The translations under genes were made by a program, and so were the position numbers. From assembly GCA_963749825.1 (NCBI GenBank), contig CAVVOI010000012.1:682001-746000 (forward strand): a stretch of DNA of 64,000 bases, read 5' to 3'. A model generated the notes under the pieces. The model did no database searches, had not been told where the DNA came from, and saw nothing but the letters and a program-made list of their open reading frames with translations. Below, piece after piece: positions 26,452-36,416 of this stretch. The DNA is from UBA11865 sp963749825 (lineage in GTDB: Bacteria > Chloroflexota > Anaerolineae > Promineifilales > Promineifilaceae). The number at the start of each line of letters is the position of its first letter. Positions within the stretch are counted from its first letter, which is position 1.

Positions 26452-27126
26452 ATGATCCTGGCAATAGATACGGCGACACGTTGGGCCGGGCTGGCCTTGT
26501 ATGATGGCCGGACCTTGCTGGCAGAAGTAGGCTGGCATTCAAAGAATAACCATACAGTGGAACTAGCGCCAGGCGTGGTAGACCTCATGAGGCGGACCGG
26601 GATCGCTCCTGCGGACCTGGCGGCCGTGGCTGTGGCCATCGGTCCTGGCTCTTATACGGGTTTACGAATCGGCTTAGGTTTCGCCAAAGGGTTGGCCCTA
26701 GCTAACCAGACTCGCCTTATTGGCGTACCCACCTTGGATATTGTTGCCGCAGGACAGCCACTTTCAGAAGGAAAACTCGTGGCCTTAGCCGAAGCAGGCC
26801 GAACCCGGGTGTGCGCCGGCATTTACGATTGGAAAGGGAAAAAAGGCTGGCAAAGTGAGACGGCGCCGGTAATCGTCAGTTGGGAAGAACTCCTATCCTC
26901 GATAGATGGCCCGGCAACTTTTGCCGGCGAGATATCACCGGCAGCCGCCAAAAAAATCCGGGCGGCCGGGAAGTCTTTGCGTATGGCCAGTGCCGCTAAC
27001 TCTGCTCGAAGGGCCGGCTACCTGGCCGAGATTGGCTGGGAACGTCTTCGCCGGGGTTGGATCGATGATCCGGCGTCTTTAGCCCCCATCTATCTGCGGG
27101 ACCCGGCCGGGACCAAGCTCGAGTAA
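26452..27126 (+). CDS. tsaB: tRNA threonylcarbamoyladenosine biosynthesis protein TsaB
   Basis: Non-catalytic ASKHA-fold partner of TsaD in t6A synthesis. The product opens with MILAIDTATRWAGLAL, carries HTVELAPGV near residue 33 and the diagnostic GPGSYTGLRIGLGFAKGLA near 63-81. The C-terminal ribonuclease-H-like half ends with SLAPIYLRDPA, the usual TsaB tail. Length (224) is normal. It begins 32 bases after tsaE and is followed 69 bases later by rimI, a common bacterial arrangement. Confidence 0.93.
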   Translation: MILAIDTATRWAGLALYDGRTLLAEVGWHSKNNHTVELAPGVVDLMRRTGIAPADLAAVAVAIGPGSYTGLRIGLGFAKGLALANQTRLIGVPTLDIVAAGQPLSEGKLVALAEAGRTRVCAGIYDWKGKKGWQSETAPVIVSWEELLSSIDGPATFAGEISPAAAKKIRAAGKSLRMASAANSARRAGYLAEIGWERLRRGWIDDPASLAPIYLRDPAGTKLE

Positions 27127-27195
27127 GTCCTCTCGACGGAAGATCCCGATGGCGACAACCACGCGCGGTCGCCGGATGTGGGCAGATTTTCTCCA

Positions 27196-27759
27196 ATGTT
27201 GAAACCACCAAAACCTTACCAACTACGGGCTATGCGCCTAGCAGATATTTCGGCTTTAATGGAAATCGAGCATGCCGTCTTCCCCACGCCTTGGAAGGCC
27301 AGTGCCTATGAATATGAGATCACCGGCAACCGCCTGGCTAATTACCAGGTTTTAACCCAACAACAAGGCGACCGGCCGTCACAACTCATCGGCTATGCGG
27401 GCTATTGGCTGATGAGCGGCGAAGCGCATGTCAGTACCATTGCTATAGACTTAGGTTGGCGTGGCAGAGGTTTGGGTGAATTGCTGTTATTAAGCATTTT
27501 GGATCAGGCCTGCGCCGACGCGGCCCACCTAGTCACGCTAGAGGTTCGTAGAAGCAATTTAAACGCCCAAGCTCTGTATCGAAAGTATCGCTTTCAGGTG
27601 GTCGGCGAGCGGCCACGCTACTATGAAAAAAGGGAGGACGCCATCCTCATGACCATCGAGCCGCTTGACGATGATTTCCGCGTGTTTTTAAGAAAGAAGC
27701 AGCGAGATTTATTTCAACGATTGGCCCAAGAGAAGACAAACAGCGCTGACCGTAAATGA
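27196..27759 (+). CDS. rimI: Ribosomal protein S18-alanine N-acetyltransferase RimI
   Basis: GNAT enzyme that acetylates the N-terminal alanine of ribosomal protein S18. Typical RimI residues are seen: IEHAVFPTPWKASAYEYEI (substrate loop, near residues 22-40), the acetyl-CoA loop GWRGRGLGELLL near 94-105, LEVRRSNLNAQALYRKYRFQ and the C-terminal RPRYYEKREDAILM. GTG 27178 opens the frame; ATG 27196 is chosen, though neither has a clear ribosome binding site. The C-terminus has about 30 extra charged residues beyond the usual end. Linkage to tsaE-tsaB supports RimI over a generic GNAT. Confidence 0.88.
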   Translation: MLKPPKPYQLRAMRLADISALMEIEHAVFPTPWKASAYEYEITGNRLANYQVLTQQQGDRPSQLIGYAGYWLMSGEAHVSTIAIDLGWRGRGLGELLLLSILDQACADAAHLVTLEVRRSNLNAQALYRKYRFQVVGERPRYYEKREDAILMTIEPLDDDFRVFLRKKQRDLFQRLAQEKTNSADRK

Positions 27760-27868
27760 CCTATTCTTAATCCGAATCTACCGGTTGCTGTATATGGCAA
27801 TCGGACAACGAATTCTATTACAAATAACCTTGAAATGATGGCCAGAGTGAAAAAGAGAGAATAGCGAA

Positions 27869-28891
27869 ATGAAAGTATTCATAACCGGTGGGGCAGGATT
27901 CATAGGTTGCAACTGCGCCGAGCACTTCATAGGTCAGGGCCACGAAGTAGTTGTCTACGACAATTTGAGCCGTCCCGGCGCCGAAGCGAACATCAACTGG
28001 TTGCGTGACCAATACGCTGATAGCTGGCCATTCATTTTCGGCGATATCCGAGATTACGATCGATTGGCCGGAGCGATTCAAGGCGCCGACGTAGTCCTTC
28101 ACTTAGCCAGCCAGGTGGCGGTTACGACATCCGTTGCCGAGCCGCGCGAAGATTTTGAGATCAACGCGCTGGGCACGTTCAATGTCTTGGAAGCGGTGCG
28201 CCAACATTGCCCAAAGGCGGCCGTATTATATGCCTCGACCAACAAAGTATACGGTGGCATGGAAGGGGTCGGCGTGGCAGAAGATGCAAACCGCTACCAC
28301 TATACCGATTTCGTCCACGGCATACCCGAGAACTTCCCCTTGGACTTTCACTCGCCATATGGCTGTTCCAAGGGAGCCGGCGACCAATACACGATCGACT
28401 ACGCTCGAATCTATGGACTAAGGACCGTCTCATTACGCCAATCCTGTATCTATGGACGGCGCCAATTTGGCGTGGAGGATCAGGGCTGGGTGGCCCACTT
28501 TGTCATTGCCGCCTGCCAGGGCCGGCCGATCACGATTTACGGTGACGGCAAACAGGTAAGGGATATCTTGCATATCTCTGACCTGATCCGGGCTTACGAC
28601 TTGATTATCCAGAAGATTGACGAGGTGAAAGGACAGGCGATTAATCTAGGCGGCGGGCCTGACAATACAATCACTATCTGGTCCGAATTTGAACCGTTGC
28701 TCACCACATTGCTTGGCCAACCAGTGGCAGTAACCTGGGATAGCTGGCGACCGGGCGACCAGCGGGTTTTTGTAGCTAATATTCAACGGGCTTGGGAACG
28801 ATTGGGTTGGAAACCTAAAATTGGACCCGTCCAGGGCATTCAGGATCTTTACGAATGGGTGTCAGCCAATCCGGAGTTGTTTATTGCATAG
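27869..28891 (+). CDS. NAD-dependent epimerase, CDP-paratose 2-epimerase-like
   Basis: Extended short-chain dehydrogenase acting on a nucleotide sugar. FITGGAGFIG (residues 4-13) binds NAD; LHLASQVAV, STNKVYGG and SPYGCSKGAGDQY (catalytic Tyr-x-x-x-Lys near 168-172) follow. The SCIYGRRQFGVEDQGWVAHF and YGDGKQVRDILHISDL segments and the insert VAEDANRYHYTDF closely resemble CDP-tyvelose/paratose 2-epimerases. No other sugar genes are adjacent, so the exact sugar is inferred. The start has a GAGAGAA site. It is followed by a methyltransferase on the same strand. Confidence 0.8.
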   Translation: MKVFITGGAGFIGCNCAEHFIGQGHEVVVYDNLSRPGAEANINWLRDQYADSWPFIFGDIRDYDRLAGAIQGADVVLHLASQVAVTTSVAEPREDFEINALGTFNVLEAVRQHCPKAAVLYASTNKVYGGMEGVGVAEDANRYHYTDFVHGIPENFPLDFHSPYGCSKGAGDQYTIDYARIYGLRTVSLRQSCIYGRRQFGVEDQGWVAHFVIAACQGRPITIYGDGKQVRDILHISDLIRAYDLIIQKIDEVKGQAINLGGGPDNTITIWSEFEPLLTTLLGQPVAVTWDSWRPGDQRVFVANIQRAWERLGWKPKIGPVQGIQDLYEWVSANPELFIA

Positions 28892-28970
28892 TCGACGGCG
28901 AGATAGGCAAGGGAAAAGATAGCAAGAGTGTGAAGCCTACGAAACTGTTAATAGCCTTTAGTTTCCAGTC

Positions 28971-29765
28971 ATGAGTTCCAAATTCGAGTGGAATGCGGCC
29001 GATTATGCTGCCCATTCTTCAGGGCAGTTGGTCTGGGCGCTGGAACTAATCGGCAAATTCAATTTACAAGGTTGGGAGTCAGTTCTAGACCTGGGATGCG
29101 GTGATGGCAAAGTAACAGCTTTGCTGGCCGAGGCCGTGCCAAAAGGCCATGTCATAGGCATTGACAACTCTGACAAGATGATCGATCTTGCCCGGGATCG
29201 TTATCCACCATTTGAAAACGGCAATCTATTGTTCCAGGTGATGGATGCGGCTGATTTATCATTCGCTAAACAGTTTGATGTCATTTTTTCCAATGCCGTC
29301 TTACATTGGGTGCCAGATCAGTTGGCGGTGTTGCAGGGTGTAAAGAAGGTGCTGCGGCCGGGCGGGCGGTTATTGTTTCAAATGGGCGGGCGAGGTAACG
29401 CTGCTACCGTCATAGCCCTCCTGGATCAAATGATCGCCAGCGATCCCTGGAAGTCCTACTTCGACGATTTTCTCTTCCCCTACACATTTCCTGGGCCGAC
29501 TGAATATAAAAACTGGCTGCTCATGGCCGGTTTGAAGCCAGTCCGAACAGAACTTATACCAAAACAAATGCGTCACCTGGGAGAGTCAGGATTAGCCGGC
29601 TGGATTCGTACGACCTGGCTGCCTTATTTGGAACGGCTAACAATCAGACGCCAAGAATCGTTCGTCGACGAATTCGTACAACGTTATGTCAAATTATATC
29701 CAGCGAACAAAGCAGGAAGCATCGGGGTTGAGATGATCCGTCTAGAAGTTGAGGCGAAGGGCTAA
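28971..29765 (+). CDS. Class I SAM-dependent methyltransferase (trans-aconitate methyltransferase-like)
   Basis: Small-molecule methyltransferase with a clean Rossmann core: motif I VLDLGCGDGKVTALLA near residues 39-54, acidic ribose contact IGIDNSDKMI near 63-72, FDVIFSNAVLHWVPD near 102-116 and LRPGGRLLFQMGG near 127-139. The FEWNAADYAAHSSGQ opening and the LHWVPD motif place it with trans-aconitate and juvenile-hormone-acid-type O-methyltransferases; the substrate is unknown. TAGTTT ends six bases before ATG 28971 and there is no ribosome binding site, so the mRNA is probably leaderless. Confidence 0.85.
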   Translation: MSSKFEWNAADYAAHSSGQLVWALELIGKFNLQGWESVLDLGCGDGKVTALLAEAVPKGHVIGIDNSDKMIDLARDRYPPFENGNLLFQVMDAADLSFAKQFDVIFSNAVLHWVPDQLAVLQGVKKVLRPGGRLLFQMGGRGNAATVIALLDQMIASDPWKSYFDDFLFPYTFPGPTEYKNWLLMAGLKPVRTELIPKQMRHLGESGLAGWIRTTWLPYLERLTIRRQESFVDEFVQRYVKLYPANKAGSIGVEMIRLEVEAKG

Positions 29766-29810
29766 GCAAAGACTTGTCAGCCGTTGTCAATACAGGCGAA
29801 GGTGTCGTTC

Positions 29811-30989
29811 TTATTCGGATTTTTCGATTGGCTCGCTAAATTCCTCTGTCTCTGCCGGAGATGAACCTGTCTCATTTTCAGGGGCGCTGGCTTCTTGGCC
29901 GTTTTCATCTACAACCTCGGCCGGATCCTCATCACGCTCAACAAAGTATTGGGTGTAAATATCTATGCTGGTAAGGAACATGATCATGATAACCGGACCG
30001 TAGATCATACCTAACACGCCGGCCAATTGAATTCCGCCAAATAGAGCCAGCAACATCAAGGTGAAATTAAGGTAGGCCTCCTTGGAGACCAACCGTGGTC
30101 GCAAGATAACATCCAGGGGATTAACGAATAAATAGAAACCGATAAGCACGAGGACGGCCGACAGCGTATTGCCCGTGATAAGGAAAACAAAAGCCATGGG
30201 CAAGACGATAAAACTGATGCCCACCACTGGCAGTATGGCAAATGCCATAGAAAGAATGGTCCAGAACGCAGCAAATGGCACTTTTCCCAGCCAGTAAAAT
30301 ACGCCGATAATCAGACCCTGAAAAATGGCCAGCAAAAAGACTCCTTTGACAACCGAGAGGATCATGAGCTTGGCCCTGTGTAGATAAAGGTGGCTGATGT
30401 TCTCACCCAGGGGGCTTATATCCTCAACGCGTTTGCCCAGATCGTCAAAGGCGGGCAAGAGCGAAGCTACCAAAACCAGGAAAATGATGCCGTTGATGAA
30501 CAAATTAGGCAAAGAAGTACCCAGACTAATAGCCAAGTTAGCCAGCCAGGCCAAAATCGAACTGGCCACAGCTTTCAAGCCTTCAATAAATTGCTCCTCA
30601 TCAATCTCGAATTCACCGGAAGGCGAAAGCTGTTTTAGGAAATCCTCAATTGACTGGATGACGTTTGGGAGAGCTGTGTCGACATCAATCGTGCCTAGTT
30701 CAGTCAGAAAATCTTCGAGCTGGACGTATGTCAGCCACCCAAAAAAGATTATGGGAATGATAATGATCAAAAGAAAGGAGACCAAAGTCAAAGTGGTTGC
30801 AACACCTATGCGGCCACCGGTCCATTTTCGATGAGTGAAGAAAAGGTAAACCGGCCGCAACAAAACCACGGTAATCAAGGCGACGAGAATGACGCTAATA
30901 AAATTGCGAATAAGGGCCAGGGTCGCGATTGTCAGCAAGGCAAAAACGACATAAAAAAACACCCGTCCTTGATTCCCACGTGATTCCAT
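29811..30989 (-). CDS. AI-2E family transporter
   Basis: Membrane protein of the AI-2E/PerM family (PF01594); members export autoinducer-2 or small ions, or have unknown cargo. Six to eight hydrophobic segments: two at residues 10-45 (FALLTIATLALI, VILVALITVVLLRPVY), one near 65-85, then a soluble region rich in charged residues (120-165), then helices from 175 to 350. The C-terminal about 45 residues are acidic and low complexity. ATG 30989, with AAGGA eight bases upstream, is preferred to the longer frame starting at 31034. No quorum-sensing genes lie nearby. Confidence 0.85.
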   Translation of the reverse strand: MESRGNQGRVFFYVVFALLTIATLALIRNFISVILVALITVVLLRPVYLFFTHRKWTGGRIGVATTLTLVSFLLIIIIPIIFFGWLTYVQLEDFLTELGTIDVDTALPNVIQSIEDFLKQLSPSGEFEIDEEQFIEGLKAVASSILAWLANLAISLGTSLPNLFINGIIFLVLVASLLPAFDDLGKRVEDISPLGENISHLYLHRAKLMILSVVKGVFLLAIFQGLIIGVFYWLGKVPFAAFWTILSMAFAILPVVGISFIVLPMAFVFLITGNTLSAVLVLIGFYLFVNPLDVILRPRLVSKEAYLNFTLMLLALFGGIQLAGVLGMIYGPVIMIMFLTSIDIYTQYFVERDEDPAEVVDENGQEASAPENETGSSPAETEEFSEPIEKSE

Positions 30990-31171
30990 TTGCACAATCC
31001 TTGATTTCTGACAGAGGATCTGGTCCAGCGACAATCATGGGACCAGATTAAAAGTTATTGGTAGTCACCAACCGGAAATTGGCACAATCCTTGGTTAAGA
31101 TATTGCGACTGATGAGGTCAAGAATGCTCTTCTGAGCGATCTTGTGCTCCTTTCAGATCAAACCATTGTAA

Positions 31172-32876
31172 CTATTTTGGCTGGTAGGACAAGGAAGCGA
31201 TCAGGGCATCAAGGTCGGTCAGGTCGGGAGACCAATCAGCGGATCCAAGGGCATTGAGCTCGGTTTTTAATTGCTGAACGTATCGATCGTTACTTTCGCG
31301 GCTGCTGCCAGCCTCTTCAAGTAGCTCAGCCGGTGCGTCGTCAGCGGTATCAGGCAATAATTCAGTAGAGACAGGCCATTGCAGTGAGATGTAAAAGCGA
31401 CCATCGTCGGTTAAACCTTGATAATAATAACCCATGGTGCTGTTGGTCCAGACGCCAATGCTTTGGCGCAAGGGGGAGTCGGAGACGTAGCGAACCCCTT
31501 TACCTTGCTCAAAGTCTAAATCAGAGAATTGTACCCAACGATCTATCAAGCTACGCAGCGGTGGTAAAAAGGGCATAAATCCCTGGGGCGGAACCTGACG
31601 ATCAGCGGCTCCGGCGATCAATGCTTCTAAACGGGCAACTTGATCAGCCACGACGGGACTACCGTTGGCCTGGTAGAGATTGATATAGGCCTCCGTTGGG
31701 AAAAGATACATCACCCGTCGCTGGGTATAATCAGTCGCCAAGGGATCTTCGCCATCGAATCCAACGACGATATGCCGAGGGAAACCTTGCCCACCAGGAC
31801 CGGGCGGTATGGCTGAAGCGTCTACGACTTGCCATTCATAAGTCTTGGCTAAACCTGTCACATCCATCTGGATGGTGTCGGGGAAAAAGGAATCGTCCAC
31901 ATCTTCATCAATGGAGCTGGCCGAAGCAGTTGAGACTTCGCCATCGTTAAAGACCATGTTGCCCGAATCGAGCTTTAAATTCAGGAATAGTTTACTGCTT
32001 TCGGTCACGTATGTGACGGTCTCGCCTAATAGGGCCAAGTATTGTTGATCCAGCGACTTTTCACCACAAAAGGCCAGCGTAGATGGGCCAAGGGTATTGA
32101 ATGTCAGGCTGCTCCCTTCCAGCTCGTAGGTCCAGCTCAACTGGTTACAATCAGCCTGGATGGATGCTATGCCATCAGGGTTAAGCGTTAGAGTATATTT
32201 GGCCGGTTTGGTAACGATAATATCATTGATCTCGGCCGTGTCCTGGAAGGCTTCCCAGTGCCAGATAGCGCCAACGATGCTAGAGTCTTCGGCTTTACTT
32301 CCAGCTTTTCGGAATATATCCACCGGGCCACCCGCGACCCAGTTAAAGATCAACACGTCATCTCCCTCATCAAAACTGTAGCTTTGAGCAGGACCGAACA
32401 TATTGGCCATCTCATTGGACAAAGAGTCTGGCTCGCATTCGGCCAAAGTTACCGGTCCAAGCTCCATGAAGATAGCGCCCGGACTAGCCGTAGCGTAGCT
32501 GCCGCTGCCGTTGTTGCAATCCATTTTAGCGTTGAAAGTCCCATCTTCATTGAAGATTAGCGTGTAATCTTCGGGTTCGGCCACGATGGTATCCGCTGCT
32601 CCTCCGCTTCGACTTTCCCATAACCAGGTGAAATCTACCAGCCGTGGATCAGCTTTATGCTCAATCGTATCCAGAGGTGATGCAGGAGCAGGTTCGGCCG
32701 TAGTCGTGGGCTCGACGGCTGGTTCCTCGGTAGGCGTAATCAGTGACAGTTGGCTCTTGAACCGGTGCGGCCGTGGGCGCCAATGTAGGTAACGGCGTCG
32801 GCGTTTCTTGACCGCCGCAAGCCACCAAGAAAATAAGTATGGCCATCAAGGCGACCCAAAGTTTGAATTGTTTCAT
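31172..32876 (-). CDS. META-domain lipoprotein (frameshifted in the linker)
   Basis: The N-terminus MKQFKLWVAL...FLVAC (lipobox Cys20) and its T/P-rich linker sit in one frame (32876-32661); the rest of the protein is in another, entered near 32740 at ITPTEEPAVEPTTT. Correcting one base gives a roughly 567-residue lipoprotein. It carries two META/HslJ-like domains, the first with TWLWES, YTLIFNEDGTFNAKMDCN and GPVTLAEC, the second with IWHWEAFQ, YTLTLNPDGIASIQADCN and GPSTLAFC; each has its paired Cys. A third unnamed domain of about 230 residues begins near YEWQVVDASAIPPG. META domains are known from heat-shock and secreted proteins. AGGAG lies six bases before ATG 32876. Confidence 0.75.
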
Positions 32877-33440
32877 TATCTTCTCCTACCAAGTCGAAGA
32901 AACGTGCAATGGTTTAATTTCTCGAATCCTAAACCGGGACAAGCCAAATTATTTAACATTGATGTATTTTGATCTCAGTCCCAGCAAGCCAATCAATACT
33001 AACCATCCGTCAACCGGCAGCCAACCAAAATCTTGAATCGGTGCAGACAGGTTGGGCATAATTACTCGGCAGATTAAATTCTCGGATGCCTCCAGGGATC
33101 TAGATGTCGAATTTGCGCTGATGGTTCCCAGATGGCTTGAATATGGAGCTTTAAGTCGATCGCGACGGTCGCCACCAGAATCAGGATATCGTCTTATCCA
33201 GGAGCTAACTCCACGCCGCAGCAATCACGGATACGAAACCAATTCTTGGACGCTTGGGCGGCTTACGTCCGACCGTCTTCAATCTTGTATTCGAGATCGA
33301 AGATATTACCCTGTAATGCCAGGACCATTCCGCTCATCTGGTTTTCTTGGATGGGCTTCCTAGGCATGGGCAACCCTACGTAGCGGTTAAAGATTCATCT
33401 ATAGATTTGTTGGTTTCGCAGGTTATCGTCTATGCGTATA
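32877..33440. other. Gene-poor spacer between the META lipoprotein and flotillin genes
   Basis: No convincing gene in 564 bases. Short frames on both strands lack recognisable domains. A minus-strand frame near 32949-33060 ends in a hydrophobic stretch (WLPVDGWLVLIGLLGL) followed by basic residues, which might be the tail of a decayed membrane or sorted protein. No promoter or hairpin stands out. Confidence 0.4.
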
Positions 33441-35012
33441 TTACTCTTCATCCTTTTCCGAAGGGCTATTTTCGGTTTCTTCTTGTGCAGGCTCCTGGCC
33501 ATCGCCACTGGCTTCGACCTGATTATTCTTGAGGCCAGGTAATTCCTGCAGTGCAGCCAATAAATCAATACCGGTTAATGCTTCGAGAGTAGCCGGCACC
33601 TGGGCGACGATGTCGGTTACGTCTCGGGTTACCTTGGAAGTGCCGGCCCCGCTGTCATCACCACTATTGCTTATGACGACGATTCTATCGGTCTTGGCCA
33701 GTGGTGCGGCGATAGCTGCGGCCACCTCAGGCAAAGCATCGATTATCTGCTGGATAACAGCCGCCTGGGTGTATTCCCGCCAGGCGCCGGCCTTTTTATG
33801 AGTCGCTTCTGCCTCAGAGAGACCTTGCTCGAGGATCACCTCCGCCTGGGCCAGGCCCTTGGCCTTAGAGGCTTCTGCCTCGGATTTACCTTGTTCGCGA
33901 ATAACGTCTGCCTGAGCCAGACCTTTGGCTTTGTTTACATCAGCTTCGCTGGTACCACGCTGGCGAATAGCCTCAGCTTCACCGGAGGCTTCGGTCTGCA
34001 GCTGGTATCGGCGGGCTTCGGCGAGGGTTCTGACCCGGAACTGTTCGGCTTCGGCCGGTTTACGGACAGTGGCTTCCAATTCTTTCTCCCGACGCATGAC
34101 CTCTTGTTCTTGGACCTGGATTCGTTTTTCTTTTTCAACGATCTCGATTTGAACTTCCTCAGCCTTTACCTTTTGATTTTCAATATTTTGTTGTATCGTG
34201 TAAGCTAATTCAGCTTCGGCCTTCTTGCGGTTGATCTGGGCTTCGTAAGAGGCTTGCTGTACCTCGAAATCCTTGCGACTTTCAGCGATCAACGTCTCGG
34301 CGCGATACTTAGCCGCTTCTCCCTCCTGGCGCGCTTCGGCACTGCGAATCGTTGAATCCCTAGCCGCCTCGGCTTCGCCAATGGCGGCATCCCGTTTAAC
34401 CTGGGCGATACGAGGCCGGCCGAGAGCTTCCAAATAGCCCTCACCATCGCTAATATCCTTGATGACAAAGGAGACGATCTCTAGACCCATGCTGGCCATA
34501 TCGTCACCGGAGACTTCTTGAACCTTTTGGGCGAAGGCTTCTCGGTCGCGATAAAGCTGTTCCACGGTTAATGTACCTAAAATCGCCCGTAAGTGGCCAG
34601 CCAGGGTCTCATGAGCGACATGTTCGATCTCTTCCTGGCTCTTGGACAAAAATTGAATGGCAGCCGTGCGGATGGAGTTTTCATCGCTGCCAATTTTCAC
34701 CTGGGCAACCCCATCAACGGTGACAGGCACACCCTGGCTGGTAGGCACATCGGGCGTGGTTATGTCGATAGTCATGATCTCCAGAGACAGGTCGTCAACC
34801 CTTTCAAGCACCGGCCAGACGAAGGAACGGCCGCCCGTTACGATTCGGAATTTACTTACCATTTGACCGGCGTCTTGCCGGCCTTCACCGCGACCGGAAA
34901 TGATGAGCACTTGGTTCGGACCAACTTTTTTGACCCGGCCCGAATAAACGGCTACCAAGGCAAATAAGGTAAACAAAAAAAGGAAAATTAAGATAGGAAT
35001 GAGCAACGTCAT
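33441..35012 (-). CDS. Flotillin / SPFH-domain protein
   Basis: Membrane-microdomain scaffold of the flotillin (YqiK/FloT-like) family. It begins with one membrane helix (residues 5-25), then VGPNQVLIISGRG and the SPFH domain with TPDVPTSQGVPVTVDGVAQVKI near 85-106. A long Ala/Glu-rich coiled coil from about 195 to 410 follows, with repeated E-A-x-K-A-K-G-L-A-Q-A units near 350-385. The last 40 residues are acidic. ATG 35012 has GGAGG eight bases upstream, so it is preferred over the frame start at 35048. The NfeD-like gene lies just upstream on the same strand, the classic flotillin-NfeD pair. Confidence 0.92.
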   Translation of the reverse strand: MTLLIPILIFLFLFTLFALVAVYSGRVKKVGPNQVLIISGRGEGRQDAGQMVSKFRIVTGGRSFVWPVLERVDDLSLEIMTIDITTPDVPTSQGVPVTVDGVAQVKIGSDENSIRTAAIQFLSKSQEEIEHVAHETLAGHLRAILGTLTVEQLYRDREAFAQKVQEVSGDDMASMGLEIVSFVIKDISDGEGYLEALGRPRIAQVKRDAAIGEAEAARDSTIRSAEARQEGEAAKYRAETLIAESRKDFEVQQASYEAQINRKKAEAELAYTIQQNIENQKVKAEEVQIEIVEKEKRIQVQEQEVMRREKELEATVRKPAEAEQFRVRTLAEARRYQLQTEASGEAEAIRQRGTSEADVNKAKGLAQADVIREQGKSEAEASKAKGLAQAEVILEQGLSEAEATHKKAGAWREYTQAAVIQQIIDALPEVAAAIAAPLAKTDRIVVISNSGDDSGAGTSKVTRDVTDIVAQVPATLEALTGIDLLAALQELPGLKNNQVEASGDGQEPAQEETENSPSEKDEE

Positions 35013-35111
35013 GTTACCATCCTCCATGGTATAAAGGTGATAATCCAACGAATTAAGTGTGGCTCGACAATGGTGGTCATTCTAGGGAATAGCCAGCTTA
35101 TGGTGGACTAA

Positions 35112-35675
35112 TCACGACTCGTCATCCACCGGCCGGACGAGGGCCGCCCGGCCGACAATACGTTCAATAACTACAATTTCGCCGTTGGATATTTTTTCGC
35201 CAGTCGCCGAGCGAGCGCCCAGTTGAACCCGGCCGCTTACATTGCTGAAGGTTATCTGGCCTTGGCCTTCGGCCGGGATAGTGACAGTGACCTGAGCTTC
35301 GAGGCCAACGGCATCTTTTTCAAGGGAAAAGTGGCTGGATTTACTCGGCGAAAGCACGTAGAGGAAGAGCAATTGGGCAAGGCCACCAACGACGATACCT
35401 GAGACGGTAGAGATCAAGATGCTGGGAATAGCCTCCATTTCGAACCAAATAAGCGTGATCAGGCCGACCAAGCCGAAGGTCGCGCCGAATACCGCTAAGG
35501 CAAAGGGGCTTACATTGGCAAAATCAAAGCCCGTTTCTGCATCGGTATCGACGTCGAAGTCCAAGGCGTCCCCGAACTCAGTGCCAACGAGACTCATGAC
35601 GGCGAATAAAAAGCTAACGAAAGCCACCAGGGCATAAACACAACCCAATGCACCAGCTGAGAACAAATCTTGCAT
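35112..35675 (-). CDS. NfeD/YuaF-like membrane protein, flotillin partner
   Basis: Short membrane protein with about four hydrophobic segments (residues 5-28, 50-75, 75-95 and 95-120), including VYALVAFVSFLFAVMSLVG and LIWFEMEAIPSILIST. The C-terminal domain from 125 (AVGLEAQVTVTIPAEGQGQITF, then GRVQLGARS and IVVIERIVGRAALVRPV) has the OB-fold shape of NfeD proteins. In Bacillus the YuaF-FloT pair works the same way. ATG 35675 with AAGGA eight bases upstream is chosen over the longer frame from 35738. The flotillin gene follows after 99 bases. Confidence 0.82.
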   Translation of the reverse strand: MQDLFSAGALGCVYALVAFVSFLFAVMSLVGTEFGDALDFDVDTDAETGFDFANVSPFALAVFGATFGLVGLITLIWFEMEAIPSILISTVSGIVVGGLAQLLFLYVLSPSKSSHFSLEKDAVGLEAQVTVTIPAEGQGQITFSNVSGRVQLGARSATGEKISNGEIVVIERIVGRAALVRPVDDES

Positions 35676-35920
35676 GAGATGATCCTTTCGTTGTCTACCG
35701 AAGTAGGCAACAGAAACCAAGTAAACGAGCAAACCCAAGAATGCCTATTCAGATTATAACGGTGATGGCACTGCTAAATCAATAAACAAGGTAATTCAAG
35801 CCTAAAACCGGGTCTTATTTATCATCTGTACGAAGATTAATCTCATCCAGTCGCATTGATTAAGTAGGTATCAAATTCAATGCAGTGCGTTTTTGTTATT
35901 AACGTTGACCGGTCGAATTG

Positions 35921-35929
35921 TGCTATACT
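35921..35929 (+). promoter_or_regulatory. Possible extended -10 promoter in an AT-rich spacer
   Basis: TGCTATACT is an extended -10; a TTGACC lies upstream but at a 13-base spacing that is too short for normal use. It sits about 180 bases before the small membrane protein gene at 36110. The remainder of 35676-36109 is AT-rich and shows nothing else. Confidence 0.3.
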
Positions 35930-36109
35930 TAATATCTTGTGTGCATAGTTCATTTTAACAGTTTTTATACTTGATACCCGAGAGAAAAGTATCAAAACTA
36001 TAAATATGTATACACATAAATGACTTAGTAAACGCTCGATAGACTGTCGCCGGTAAGCTAAGTTCAGGCAATTAAATGGAAAGAAAACGCGAAGGAGTTG
36101 AAGTTAAGA

Positions 36110-36376
36110 ATGGCAAAAAAAAGCCGTAAGAGAAAACGATCGACTAGTGAGAAGGTGATGATCGTCCTGGGCGTCATAATCGCATTCAGTATGTTACTAT
36201 CGTTGTTCGTCGGTCTTGGCAGCAGTCGTAGAGGCAGCAACGCGCCATTGCCAGAAAGCGAACGCTTTGAACCGGCCCTTGAAGGAGCCAGTGAGCCCAT
36301 CGGCGCAAATGACGCCGGAATCGCCCAACCGGTCGCTGGAATCCCAGTTGGGGCTCTAGCTCCGCCCATGACCTAA
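36110..36376 (+). CDS. Small single-helix membrane protein
   Basis: Unrecognised 88-residue protein. It has a strongly basic start (MAKKSRKRKR), one membrane helix (VMIVLGVIIAFSMLLSLFVGLG, near residues 17-38) and a roughly 50-residue P/A/G-rich tail that should lie outside the cell by the positive-inside rule. ATG 36110 is used; a GAAGGAG about 12 bases upstream is a rather distant ribosome binding site. The low-complexity tail resembles spacer regions of exported proteins in this group. Coding nature is supported by the coherent topology, but not by any known domain. Confidence 0.5.
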   Translation: MAKKSRKRKRSTSEKVMIVLGVIIAFSMLLSLFVGLGSSRRGSNAPLPESERFEPALEGASEPIGANDAGIAQPVAGIPVGALAPPMT

Positions 36377-36416
36377 GACGTTCGAACGGGCCAGCACGAT
36401 ATAAAGGTCCCTGTCC

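Noticed and set aside
32949..33224. Minus-strand frame with a hydrophobic C-terminus as a real gene
   Set aside because: No domain, no good start and no homology could be seen; kept only as a note in the spacer entry.
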